NCBI RefSeq assembly: GCF_003788695.1
Contig: NZ_RARA01000022.1
Span: 17,922-23,850 of the forward strand
From: Candidatus Cardinium hertigii
Lineage (GTDB): Bacteria; Bacteroidota; Bacteroidia; Cytophagales_A; Amoebophilaceae
Length of the DNA stretch: 5,929 nt
Direction: 5' to 3'
Position 1 is the first letter of the stretch, and each line of letters begins with the position of its first letter. This document shows positions 1 to 4,974 of the stretch, one piece after another. A program made the position numbers and the translations under genes. The notes beneath the pieces were generated by a model that was not told the DNA's origin, ran no database searches, and saw only the letters and a program-made list of their open reading frames with translations.

Positions 1-248
1 AATTAGTAGAAGGATTAATAGAACAGTTTAAAATACGCAATAGCAAGGAAGTAGACTCCACTTCGGAACGTTTGACAAAGGCATTGGCCAAAAAAGCCAG
101 TATACCCCATGGAAAAAAACTTAATGCAGTAGAAATGGATGCATTGTTGGCACAGCTTTTTTCATCTAGTAATACGATATGTACACCAGATGGAAGAAAA
201 ATATGTGTGATCCTACCACAAGCTATTTTGATAGATTTACTTAAATAA
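1..248 (+). CDS. mutL: DNA mismatch repair protein MutL, C-terminal end (partial)
   Basis: This is the last 81 codons of an open frame that enters from the left edge (frame starts at base 3) and stops at TAA 246-248. The translation contains RLTKALAKKASIPHGKKL, then an acidic helix (VEMDALLAQLF) and CTPDGRKICVIL. That order matches the end of the MutL C-terminal dimerisation domain, where a conserved 'A...AI..G..L...EM..L...LF' block is followed by '..P.G+' and a final beta strand. MutL links MutS mismatch recognition to strand removal in the cytoplasm. The N-terminal GHKL ATPase lies outside the window, so it cannot be judged whether the protein is intact or has an endonuclease motif. The gene converges on the BON gene, with 98 bp between their stops. 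Confidence 0.82.
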   Translation, partial: LVEGLIEQFKIRNSKEVDSTSERLTKALAKKASIPHGKKLNAVEMDALLAQLFSSSNTICTPDGRKICVILPQAILIDLLK

Positions 249-278
249 ACATGTCTATATATTATATATTGGTAATCA

Positions 279-340
279 GCTACGTATAGGCCATACCGCT
301 GAACGGATACCTTTTGCTGGATAATTACGTTGTACGTAGC
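279..340. terminator. Possible bidirectional terminator between mutL and the BON gene
   Basis: A perfect 8-bp inverted repeat (GCTACGTA at 279-286 and TACGTAGC at 333-340) lies between two convergent genes, where a shared terminator would be expected. The spacer is long (46 nt) and no clear T-tract follows on either side, so this is weak. Confidence 0.25.
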
Positions 341-346
341 CCCTGT

Positions 347-1009
347 TTATGCTATAGTTAATGTATTGGCGACCTCCGTAACGCCTGGTAACGACCAAGC
401 AGCCTCTTCTGCTTCTTTCATTTCATCAAAATTACGCACCTTCCCTTTAAGGATGATCTTACTGCCAACTACTTCGACTTGAATGCTATTAGCATCTATA
501 CGTGCATGGCGCTCAAATTCTCTAATAATCTGTTTTTTTACTTTGTCTGTATCGATACCCATACTAGGTTTTACTACCATATTATTGACTACGGCCTTTA
601 CACCCCAAAGCTTGCTCACTATCGACATAGCCGTATTCTTTTGATACTGCCACTCCAGTTCTCCAGACAAAATAACATGACCCTTTTCTACCACTATTTT
701 AATACATTTATCTGGTATCATTACATTTAATTTCAATGCGCTAGTTACTGCTTCAGCTATCTCTGCATCACTTCTTTTTCCCAATACAGTAGGATTTACC
801 TTAATTTCATCCACTACCCCCCGCACTTCAGCTATATTTTTAACAGCGTTTTCCGCAATAGATTTTTCAATAAAGGTTTTAACTGTTCCACCAAGTAATA
901 CAATATCGTGATTACCTTTAATAGAAACCGTAATATTGGAAGCGTTAAGCCTCGGCTCAAATGCAAGCTTTTCCATTACAACCGTATATAATTCCCCATC
1001 TGTTACCAT
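347..1009 (-). CDS. Three-BON-domain protein (OsmY-like, apparently cytoplasmic)
   Basis: A 220-residue protein built almost wholly of three BON domains, at about residues 3-72, 79-147 and 152-220. Each repeat has an N-terminal helix, a short strand pair with a conserved glycine (VLLGGTV, VILSGEL, IILKGKV) and a closing 'GV..V.N.+.V' strand (e.g. PGVTEVANTLTIA). BON domains are known from OsmY, secretins and mechanosensitive channels; they bind membranes or partner proteins and are common in osmotic or envelope stress proteins. Unlike OsmY, no signal peptide is visible, as the protein starts MVTDGELYTVV, so a cytoplasmic location is inferred. The start is fixed by AGGAGG (complement of 1015-1020) 5 nt before the ATG. 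The gene is divergent from hsp20, which suggests a shared stress role. The exact function is unknown. Confidence 0.9.
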   Translation of the reverse strand: MVTDGELYTVVMEKLAFEPRLNASNITVSIKGNHDIVLLGGTVKTFIEKSIAENAVKNIAEVRGVVDEIKVNPTVLGKRSDAEIAEAVTSALKLNVMIPDKCIKIVVEKGHVILSGELEWQYQKNTAMSIVSKLWGVKAVVNNMVVKPSMGIDTDKVKKQIIREFERHARIDANSIQVEVVGSKIILKGKVRNFDEMKEAEEAAWSLPGVTEVANTLTIA

Positions 1010-1021
1010 AGTTACCTCCTT
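1010..1021 (-). promoter_or_regulatory. Strong Shine-Dalgarno site of the BON gene
   Basis: Read on the minus strand this is AAGGAGGTAACT immediately before ATG. It is a near-perfect anti-16S match with 5 nt between AGGAGG and the start codon. Such sites are rare in Bacteroidota and this one resembles those of hsp20 and the DUF2188 gene. Confidence 0.75.
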
Positions 1022-1037
1022 GTTTAAGATACATTCG

Positions 1038-1075
1038 ATTAAATATGATATAAACTATTAAATATGATATAAACT
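1038..1075. repeat. Two exact tandem copies of a 19-bp unit in the BON leader
   Basis: ATTAAATATGATATAAACT occurs at 1038-1056 and again at 1057-1075, head to tail and identical. It lies 29-66 bp upstream of the BON start codon, so it sits in the leader or promoter. It could be a doubled operator or a recent slippage duplication. Confidence 0.85.
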
Positions 1076-1079
1076 ATAA

Positions 1080-1102
1080 GCTGTACTTTAAAAAAGTATA
1101 GC
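1080..1102. promoter_or_regulatory. Inverted repeat in the BON/hsp20 divergent region
   Basis: GCTGTACTTT (1080-1089) and AAAGTATAGC (1093-1102) pair at 9 of 10 positions around a 3-nt centre. It could be an operator in the 323-bp divergent region 1010-1332, which has no gene of its own. The half-site AAAGTATA also occurs in the hsp20 and DUF2188 leaders (GTAAAAGTATA). Confidence 0.4.
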
Positions 1103-1217
1103 TCCTTACGCTTATGCAGGTAAACATATCAAATTTTCTTAAAATAGCTTATGGTTTGCAAGGGTTGATTATATATAAAGCCTATAACTATAACTTAAAA
1201 AATAAAAACCGCATAGG

Positions 1218-1249
1218 GTTGCATATATTATTAATGGTATATATATTGC
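1218..1249 (+). promoter_or_regulatory. Candidate Bacteroidota-type promoter of hsp20
   Basis: GTTG at 1218-1221 is followed after 20 nt by TATATTGC at 1242-1249, resembling the Bacteroidota -33 TTG / -7 TAnnTTTG pair. The same arrangement, with a better -7 element, is kept in the duplicated leader before the DUF2188 gene. The predicted transcript start is near 1255, which leaves a leader of roughly 75-80 nt. Confidence 0.45.
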
Positions 1250-1255
1250 TGTAGC

Positions 1256-1279
1256 ATTAAGTTATGTTAAAACCTTAAT
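1256..1279 (+). promoter_or_regulatory. Conserved inverted repeat in the hsp20 leader
   Basis: ATTAAGTT (1256-1263) and ACCTTAAT (1272-1279) pair at 7 of 8 positions, or 8 of 8 if G-U is allowed in RNA, around an 8-nt loop. The copy before the DUF2188 gene keeps the same arms and the same loop length. It lies at the predicted transcript start, so it could be an operator or a 5' mRNA hairpin. Confidence 0.45.
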
Positions 1280-1320
1280 GAAGTATTTTTTCGTAAAAGT
1301 ATACAAAACTACAAAACATA

Positions 1321-1332
1321 GAGGAGGTTATT
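1321..1332 (+). promoter_or_regulatory. Strong Shine-Dalgarno site of hsp20
   Basis: GAGGAGGTTATT directly precedes the ATG, with 5 nt between AGGAGG and the start. It fixes the start codon. An upstream T6C run (1286-1292) could pair with GAGGAGG (1321-1327) by A-U, C-G and G-U pairs. Confidence 0.75.
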
Positions 1333-1797
1333 ATGACATTCAATTTACCTTTTATAAAACATAAATCAGACGAGGGAAACCTAACCAGACGGGATCACTT
1401 TCACAATTTATTTAATGATTTATTTAATGAGTTTTATTCGTTCCCAACGTCCGCTTCAGTTGGGAACGAAAGAAGCATATTGCCAAGAACGGATATATCA
1501 GAAACTGATTCAGCCTATTGTATCGAAGTGGAATTACCAGGCATGCAGGCCAAAGATATAGAACTAAAAATAGATAACAATATGTTAACTATCAAGGGAA
1601 AAAGAGATGAAACAACTGAAAGTAAAGAAAAAAATTATTATATGCGCGAAAGATACTATGGAATATTTCAACGTTCTATAACTTTACCTAGTAATATAGA
1701 TGAAATGCATATAGATGCACAATTTGATAATGGCATACTATGCATAAACATTCCTAAAAAAGAAATAGGAAAAACAAAAAAAATAGATATTAAATAA
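1333..1797 (+). CDS. Small heat shock protein, Hsp20 / alpha-crystallin family
   Basis: A 154-residue ATP-independent holdase that forms cytoplasmic oligomers and keeps unfolding proteins soluble for refolding by DnaK and ClpB. The order is typical: an N-terminal arm with DHFHNLFNDLFNEF (residues 21-34); an alpha-crystallin domain at about 50-143 starting PRTDISETDSAYCIEVELPG and containing LTIKGKR, RERYYGIFQRSITLP and the signature A.FDNGILCINIPK; and a C-terminal tail with an I-x-I motif (IDI, 151-153) that docks neighbouring subunits. Length is normal for bacterial Hsp20. The start is set by GAGGAGG 5 nt upstream. The gene carries a 12-bp exact tandem repeat and a perfect 12-bp hairpin in its N-terminal part (see separate entries). 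It stops with TAATAA and precedes the DUF2188 gene, which has a duplicated leader. Confidence 0.97.
   Translation: MTFNLPFIKHKSDEGNLTRRDHFHNLFNDLFNEFYSFPTSASVGNERSILPRTDISETDSAYCIEVELPGMQAKDIELKIDNNMLTIKGKRDETTESKEKNYYMRERYYGIFQRSITLPSNIDEMHIDAQFDNGILCINIPKKEIGKTKKIDIK
1406..1429 (+). repeat. Exact 12-bp tandem repeat inside hsp20
   Basis: ATTTATTTAATG occurs at 1406-1417 and 1418-1429. It encodes the duplicated pattern LFND/LFNE in the N-terminal arm, so the amphipathic F-rich segment appears to have grown by an in-frame duplication of four codons. Confidence 0.85.
1437..1470 (+). other. Perfect 12-bp inverted repeat (hairpin) within hsp20 coding sequence
   Basis: TTCGTTCCCAAC (1437-1448) and GTTGGGAACGAA (1459-1470) are exact reverse complements with a 10-nt loop. 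The arms are 50% GC in an AT-rich gene. The hairpin starts about 105 nt after the start codon, in the variable linker before the alpha-crystallin domain. Confidence 0.7.
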
Positions 1798-1818
1798 TAA
1801 CTAATAAACACTATAATA

Positions 1819-1834
1819 GATACCAATACGTATC
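1819..1834 (+). terminator. Weak hairpin after hsp20
   Basis: GATAC (1819-1823) and GTATC (1830-1834) form a 5-bp stem with a 6-nt loop, 22 nt after the hsp20 stop. An AT-rich stretch with a TTTTT run follows some 17 nt later. The stem is too weak to be confident, so read-through to the DUF2188 gene is possible. Confidence 0.2.
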
Positions 1835-1913
1835 CAAATTACAAACAAATTTTTACTGTTATGCATATAAATATAATTTAATATAATATAAGGAATACAG
1901 ACAGCTGCATAGA

Positions 1914-1945
1914 GTTGTATATGTTATTAATGGTATATATATTTA
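1914..1945 (+). promoter_or_regulatory. Candidate Bacteroidota-type promoter of the DUF2188 gene
   Basis: GTTG at 1914-1917, a 20-nt spacer, then TATATTTA at 1938-1945, which matches TAnnTTTG at all but the last base. It is conserved in position with the hsp20 leader. The predicted transcript start is near 1952, which gives a leader of about 68 nt. Confidence 0.5.
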
Positions 1946-1951
1946 TTATAG

Positions 1952-1977
1952 TATTAAGTTTATATTAAAACTTAATA
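1952..1977 (+). promoter_or_regulatory. Conserved inverted repeat in the DUF2188 leader
   Basis: TATTAAGTT (1952-1960) and AACTTAATA (1969-1977) are perfect 9-bp arms around an 8-nt loop. The hsp20 leader has the same repeat with one mismatch and the same loop length. This makes it a candidate operator or 5' mRNA hairpin. Confidence 0.5.
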
Positions 1978-2008
1978 GAGTTTTTTTGTAAAAGTATATA
2001 AAACATAT

Positions 2009-2019
2009 AGGAGGTTATT
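2009..2019 (+). promoter_or_regulatory. Strong Shine-Dalgarno site of the DUF2188 gene
   Basis: AGGAGGTTATT directly precedes the ATG, identical to the hsp20 site over these 11 bases. A T7 run at 1981-1987 upstream could pair with AGGAGG through A-U and G-U pairs. Confidence 0.75.
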
Positions 2020-2250
2020 ATGACAGGACGAGGTCAATCACCAGAAGCAAAAGGTCATTTCTTTCATGTTACTCACAACAAGGAAGCAAACAAATGGCAT
2101 GTAAAAGAAGTAAAAGCTACAGACTACGAGTCCTATGACTCTAAGGAAGAAGCTATTAAACGAGCAGAAGAACATGCAAAAAGTACAGATCATGGGCATG
2201 TAGTTATTCATAGGGAAGATGGAAAATTTGATACTATTGAAAATTTTTAG
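2020..2250 (+). CDS. Small DUF2188-family protein
   Basis: A 76-residue hydrophilic protein. Residues 14-75 fit the DUF2188 pattern: an opening strand (FFHVTHN), W.VK (residues 26-29), a central S.EEAI.RAEEHAK helix (41-54), and a closing strand with GHVVIHREDGKF (59-70). DUF2188 proteins are short, cytoplasmic and of unknown biochemical role; they are often found near stress genes. No signal peptide or membrane segment is visible. The start is fixed by AGGAGG 5 nt upstream. The gene follows hsp20 by 222 bp, has its own candidate promoter, and shares the hsp20 leader, so co-induction with hsp20 is inferred. Function cannot be assigned from sequence. Confidence 0.85.
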   Translation: MTGRGQSPEAKGHFFHVTHNKEANKWHVKEVKATDYESYDSKEEAIKRAEEHAKSTDHGHVVIHREDGKFDTIENF

Positions 2251-2266
2251 CTATCAGTAATGAACT

Positions 2267-2329
2267 CATGCAAGCTAGAAGGATTGAAATATACAAATAA
2301 TTAATATTTCAAGCTTTTTAGCTTGTATG
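2267..2329 (+). terminator. Long hairpin downstream of the DUF2188 gene
   Basis: The 5' arm 2267-2292 and 3' arm 2304-2329 pair over 26 positions with one mismatch, counting three G-U pairs, around an 11-nt loop. It lies 16 nt after the DUF2188 stop and is a likely terminator or mRNA 3' stabiliser, although no long T-tract follows. The 3' arm can also fold on itself: CAAGCT-TTTT-AGCTTG, 2310-2325, a perfect 6-bp stem that could serve transcripts from either strand. Confidence 0.55.
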
Positions 2330-2660
2330 TAGTTGTTTGCATTGCAAGCATCCTCGCTACCTCAATAAACCGTCCAAATATAGGTAGCTAATGTGGTGCT
2401 GAAAAATAATTTATAGGAAATGCTACCTTAGTGTCCCTAGAGGCTGACATACACCGGTCTGCAAATTCTTTCGACTCTCCCCACTTGGAAACAAATACTG
2501 CTTCATTACCTATATCAGAATAGCCCAGCAATGGTAATTCTATTATTCAAGCTGAAAAGCTTATAGTTCCTTCTGTTCCATTTATACCTTGCAGTTTTTG
2601 AAAAGGGTGCTTATTTTGATGGAAAGTGTAAAATGGGCAAATCAAAATTTTTTAAAAATT
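2301..2660 (-). pseudogene. Decayed reading frame, unrecognised
   Basis: The region 2251-2741 has no intact gene. On the minus strand one frame reads protein-like over about 115 codons, for example HPFQKLQGINGTEGTISFSA, then GYSDIGNEAVFVSKWGESKE, then LPIFGRFIEVARML. It is broken in the same frame by TGA (complement of 2547-2549) and TAG (complement of 2388-2390), and ends at TAA (complement of 2301-2303). Another frame nearby reads AIMILKAVEFLKNFDLPILH before a stop, so a frameshift is also possible. Residue composition looks like a real globular protein, not random AT-rich DNA. I do not recognise the family. It lies just downstream of the hydrolase gene on the same strand and may once have been co-transcribed with it. 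Confidence 0.45.
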
Positions 2661-2741
2661 CTACTGCCTTCAAAATCATTATAGCTTCCCTTGTCTGTTA
2701 TGAACGCATGTTGTTTTCTTTTGTTTGTGCCTATAATTTTT

Positions 2742-3977
2742 TTATAAATTTTCATCTATAAATTGGTATAAAACTGGTAGCATACGACTAGGTCTCATCA
2801 TACTTTCTTGACGATCTATTGTTTTATCAGACATAGGAAATAAAGTATCACAATGTGTAATACCTTTTATAATACAAGAGGTGATATTGTGATCACCAGG
2901 CATATCCATTCGATATGGTTCAGCCCCAATATGGGTAAGATCTTCTAAGCTATCTCCCCTACACAGTTGTGATTTTAGTGGAACTACGTAATCATGTAGC
3001 CCATTTGGATCCCCAGTTATAAATTTAGCAGTATGCTGGTTGCAAGCTTGTATAATTTGGGTAATTTCCTGATCATTTTTATTTTGCTCTTTATATTTTT
3101 TTATAGCATTGCCACAAATATTGCTGTAGTCATTTTCGTAACCTCCAATTAACAAAATGGGTACGTTATCTGTTTTATCCCTCCCACGTAAATAACGGGT
3201 TATCGATGCCATACGGGAACTATTGGGTAATAGTTCTCTAACGCCAGTATAAAATTCCACAGGATTAGGTTGTTTGCGTAAGCTTTCTTTAAAATCAAGA
3301 AAATTACCATAATAATTCAACCCTATTCTTTCTATTCCACTGAATATTGATATCTGCTTTTGGTTTACCGTGGCTCCCATGATCTCTAAACCTTGGTGCA
3401 GACTCCGTGCAAATTGTTTGGTAGCCCAAGGTCCATTTGTAAGATAATACACACCTTGTAATGGTGCATTATGGGTAACAACACCACGCAAGTTAAGTGC
3501 ATGTTTGTATTGTTGTTCTATAAGTACGGTTATCACGCCTCCTTGACTTTGCCCTAGTATAAATAAAGGAAAGGTATTAACATCTTTATGATGCGCTTGC
3601 AACTTAGCTACTATTTCCTCATATACCAGTTTTGCTTGTTGCACTAGGTCGACATCCATACTAGTTTCTACTCTTGATTCTGAATTTATAATCAGTACTT
3701 TTTCTTTATATTGATTGCGGAGAGCTTTTGCTAAAAAATCCATTTCACTTGTATCCATACCTAATCCATGTAGTAGTACAACGCCAAAAATTTCTTGTGC
3801 ACTGATATGCGAAAGCGCTTGGCTTGATAGGTTAGTGTGGGTTACGCTAGATGCAGAAAGGGGTATAATTATTTTTGATTGATCCATCTGATAGTTATGT
3901 TTACTGCAAGCGCAAATTGCCTGTAAAAAAAACACATGTAACCAAAGGTGCTTTTGTATAATTTTTATTATGTCCAT
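2742..3977 (-). CDS. Secreted alpha/beta-hydrolase (lipase / palmitoyl-thioesterase-like), probable lipoprotein
   Basis: A 411-residue serine hydrolase of the alpha/beta fold. Visible parts: a hydrophobic N-terminus (about residues 11-23) ending ICAC-SK, which suggests a lipoprotein signal with Cys24 (or Cys22) lipidated; the strand and oxyanion motif VVLLHGLG (66-73); the nucleophile elbow LGQSQGG with Ser144; the HDYVVPLKSQ segment with a likely catalytic Asp329; and candidate catalytic histidines at 363 (GDHN) or 375 (ITHC). The layout resembles lipases and palmitoyl-protein thioesterases, so the substrate is probably an ester or thioester of a fatty acid, but this is not proven. An envelope or secreted position would let it act on host lipids or acylated proteins (inference). 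The start has no Shine-Dalgarno site, only an A/T-rich leader, unlike the stress genes. Confidence 0.82.
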   Translation of the reverse strand: MDIIKIIQKHLWLHVFFLQAICACSKHNYQMDQSKIIIPLSASSVTHTNLSSQALSHISAQEIFGVVLLHGLGMDTSEMDFLAKALRNQYKEKVLIINSESRVETSMDVDLVQQAKLVYEEIVAKLQAHHKDVNTFPLFILGQSQGGVITVLIEQQYKHALNLRGVVTHNAPLQGVYYLTNGPWATKQFARSLHQGLEIMGATVNQKQISIFSGIERIGLNYYGNFLDFKESLRKQPNPVEFYTGVRELLPNSSRMASITRYLRGRDKTDNVPILLIGGYENDYSNICGNAIKKYKEQNKNDQEITQIIQACNQHTAKFITGDPNGLHDYVVPLKSQLCRGDSLEDLTHIGAEPYRMDMPGDHNITSCIIKGITHCDTLFPMSDKTIDRQESMMRPSRMLPVLYQFIDENL

Positions 3978-4006
3978 ATTATTTTTTTTAAATTGAAATT
4001 ACTACA

Positions 4007-4032
4007 TTGTTCTTTATGTTTGTTCTTTATGT
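4007..4032. repeat. Exact 13-bp tandem duplication in the hydrolase leader
   Basis: TTGTTCTTTATGT occurs at 4007-4019 and 4020-4032 and starts to repeat again (TGTTT). It sits 30-55 bp upstream of the hydrolase start codon. Confidence 0.85.
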
Positions 4033-4080
4033 TGTTTACCTGTAATAGAAAATTATATTTTAGCATGATAATATAAACAC

Positions 4081-4109
4081 ATTATAGTGAATAAACGCAT
4101 TTAAACAAA
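4081..4109 (-). promoter_or_regulatory. Candidate promoter of the hydrolase gene
   Basis: On the minus strand TTTG (complement of 4106-4109) is followed after 19 nt by TATAAT (complement of 4081-4086). This fits a -33 TTTG with a TATAAT-like -7/-10 box. It implies a leader of nearly 100 nt that would contain the tandem duplication. Confidence 0.35.
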
Positions 4110-4331
4110 GTTAGAAAAAAAAAAATAAAATGCAAGCGGAGACGAAATCGGAGACTACCTTTTACACTAATTACCTATCATATTCGAAAAATTGAATGTT
4201 TCGTTGCGATATGCAGTGGCGCTAAATGCTCATCGCATAATATTACAAGTTAATAGATAAGCAGCTTTTTTAAGTCAAAAAATCGAGCGCTTATTGTTTG
4301 TGGCAATTGAAAATTACAAAAATGTACAACC

Positions 4332-4550
4332 ATGAAATACATAGCAAAAATATTTTTATTCTGTAAACCTATTGTTGCTGTCTACATAGCTCATATATGC
4401 AGCAGCTGTGCCAAACAGCATGCAATGATGCTGCCTACCCAGCAGCCCCAACAAGTTGTGCAGTCAGTAGCAGCTGGAAAAGACAGTCACTGCTGTGGCA
4501 ATTGTCCTAATTTACATAAGGCAGCAAAAAAGGGCATACTTTATGATTAA
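4332..4550 (+). pseudogene. Truncated ankyrin-type lipoprotein (N-terminal fragment)
   Basis: A 72-residue frame. It begins with a basic start and hydrophobic stretch (residues 7-22) ending CSSC-AK, a plausible lipoprotein signal with Cys26. A Q/P-rich linker follows, then a Cys-rich CCGNC cluster, and it ends NLHKAAKKGILYD. The last block looks like the start of an ankyrin repeat (typically LH.AAKKG.L..V..LL), but the frame stops within the first repeat, and I see no ankyrin sequence in other frames downstream. Ankyrin-repeat proteins are abundant in Amoebophilus/Cardinium-type symbionts and are thought to act on host targets. This is therefore best read as the surviving 5' end of such a gene. 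Alternatively it is a genuine small lipoprotein. There is no Shine-Dalgarno site. Confidence 0.5.
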
Positions 4551-4570
4551 ATTTGAAGGCAGGATTTAAG

Positions 4571-4607
4571 GGTCTTATGTCTATTTACACAATCTTGTAG
4601 AAAGACC
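4571..4607. terminator. Weak hairpin between convergent remnants
   Basis: GGTCTT (4571-4576) and AAGACC (4602-4607) form a 6-bp stem with a 25-nt loop, 20 nt after the stop of the ankyrin fragment. Low confidence, because the loop is long and there is no strong T-tract. Confidence 0.2.
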
Positions 4608-4668
4608 TGCTTAACCCCTTACGAATTTATTATGAAAAAATGGGAAGAAGAACCTGATAAATTTATTA

Positions 4669-4974
4669 CTAAAACAAACTACCACAATCTGGGACTAAAC
4701 AAATGTCTAATCTGCCTTTCAGCAGGTTATTCGTTATCTCACTTACTGTAGAGAATAAGCCGCTATAAACGCTGTTTATAGTTAGTGTACGAATAAAAGA
4801 GACATCAAGTCCAGTAATATGCGCAATAAGGGTAGCATCCATATTATTAGCTAACATCTTTTGTGCTATTTCAGCTTTTTCTTTCTCCATACCTTTCTCC
4901 ATGCCTTTCTCTATACCTTGTATGATCCCTTGTTGCATCCCTTCATCAATATATTTTTGCGCAATGGTTCGCAT
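4669..4974 (-). pseudogene. Rpn family (PD-(D/E)XK nuclease/putative transposase) C-terminal remnant
   Basis: A 101-codon frame starting MRTIAQKYIDEGMQQG, followed by GIEKGMEKGMEKEKAE repeats (about residues 16-35) and QKMLANNMDATLIAHITGLDVSFIRTL (about 38-64). This is the characteristic tail of Rpn/'transposase_31' proteins: a charged (G-M-x-K)n linker and a small helical domain with 'A..ML..gm+..lIa.iTGL....I..L'. Rpn proteins are DNA endonucleases that promote recombination. The nuclease domain of about 200 residues that should precede it is missing. The frame has a TAG stop 12 codons before the first Met, and only 55 bp separate it from tRNA-Leu. The last ~35 residues are not family-like, so the 3' end is probably frameshifted too. 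It is non-functional as a nuclease. Confidence 0.75.
4863..4921 (-). repeat. Imperfect 12-bp coding repeats in the Rpn remnant
   Basis: Units close to CCTTTCTCCAT (plus strand) recur about every 12 bp and encode the G-I/M-E-K repeats of the charged linker. This is normal for the Rpn family and prone to slippage. Confidence 0.6.

Larger units (their letters stand above)
1211..1335 (+). repeat. Duplicated leader, copy 1 (upstream of hsp20)
   Basis: This block is repeated, with divergence, at 1907-2022. The first 37 bp match at 34 positions, and the order of elements is the same throughout: GCATAG, TTAATGGTATATATATT, ATTAAGTT inverted repeat, T-run, GTAAAAGTATA, AGGAGGTTATTATG. Copy 1 is about 9 bp longer, mostly because of a small insertion near ACAAAACTACAAAACATA. 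It ends at the start codon, so the duplication covers the whole regulatory leader but not the protein. Confidence 0.85.
1907..2022 (+). repeat. Duplicated leader, copy 2 (upstream of the DUF2188 gene)
   Basis: This is the second copy of the block at 1211-1335, with the same element order from GCATAG to the start codon. The unchanged core includes TTATTAATGGTATATATATT, GTAAAAGTATA and GGAGGTTATTATG. The two downstream proteins are unrelated, so the regulatory region appears to have been copied without the coding region. Confidence 0.85.
3978..4331. other. 354-bp spacer between divergent genes
   Basis: No gene is seen here. It holds the candidate hydrolase promoter, a 13-bp tandem duplication, an A-run at about 4112-4126, and a small inverted repeat, TGCGAT (4205-4210) and ATCGCA (4232-4237). 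No clear promoter or ribosome binding site was found for the rightward gene at 4332. Confidence 0.5.

Noticed and set aside
479..730. Open frame of 83 codons on the plus strand
   Set aside because: It lies antisense inside the well-supported BON gene, has no ribosome binding site and a composition typical of a shadow frame.
4205..4237. Inverted repeat TGCGAT / ATCGCA upstream of the ankyrin fragment
   Set aside because: Only 6 bp with a 21-nt loop and no link to a promoter; noted within the spacer entry only.
4632..4751. Plus-strand frame MKKWEEEPDKF... of 39 codons
   Set aside because: It overlaps the 3' end of the Rpn remnant on the other strand, has no ribosome binding site and no recognised family.
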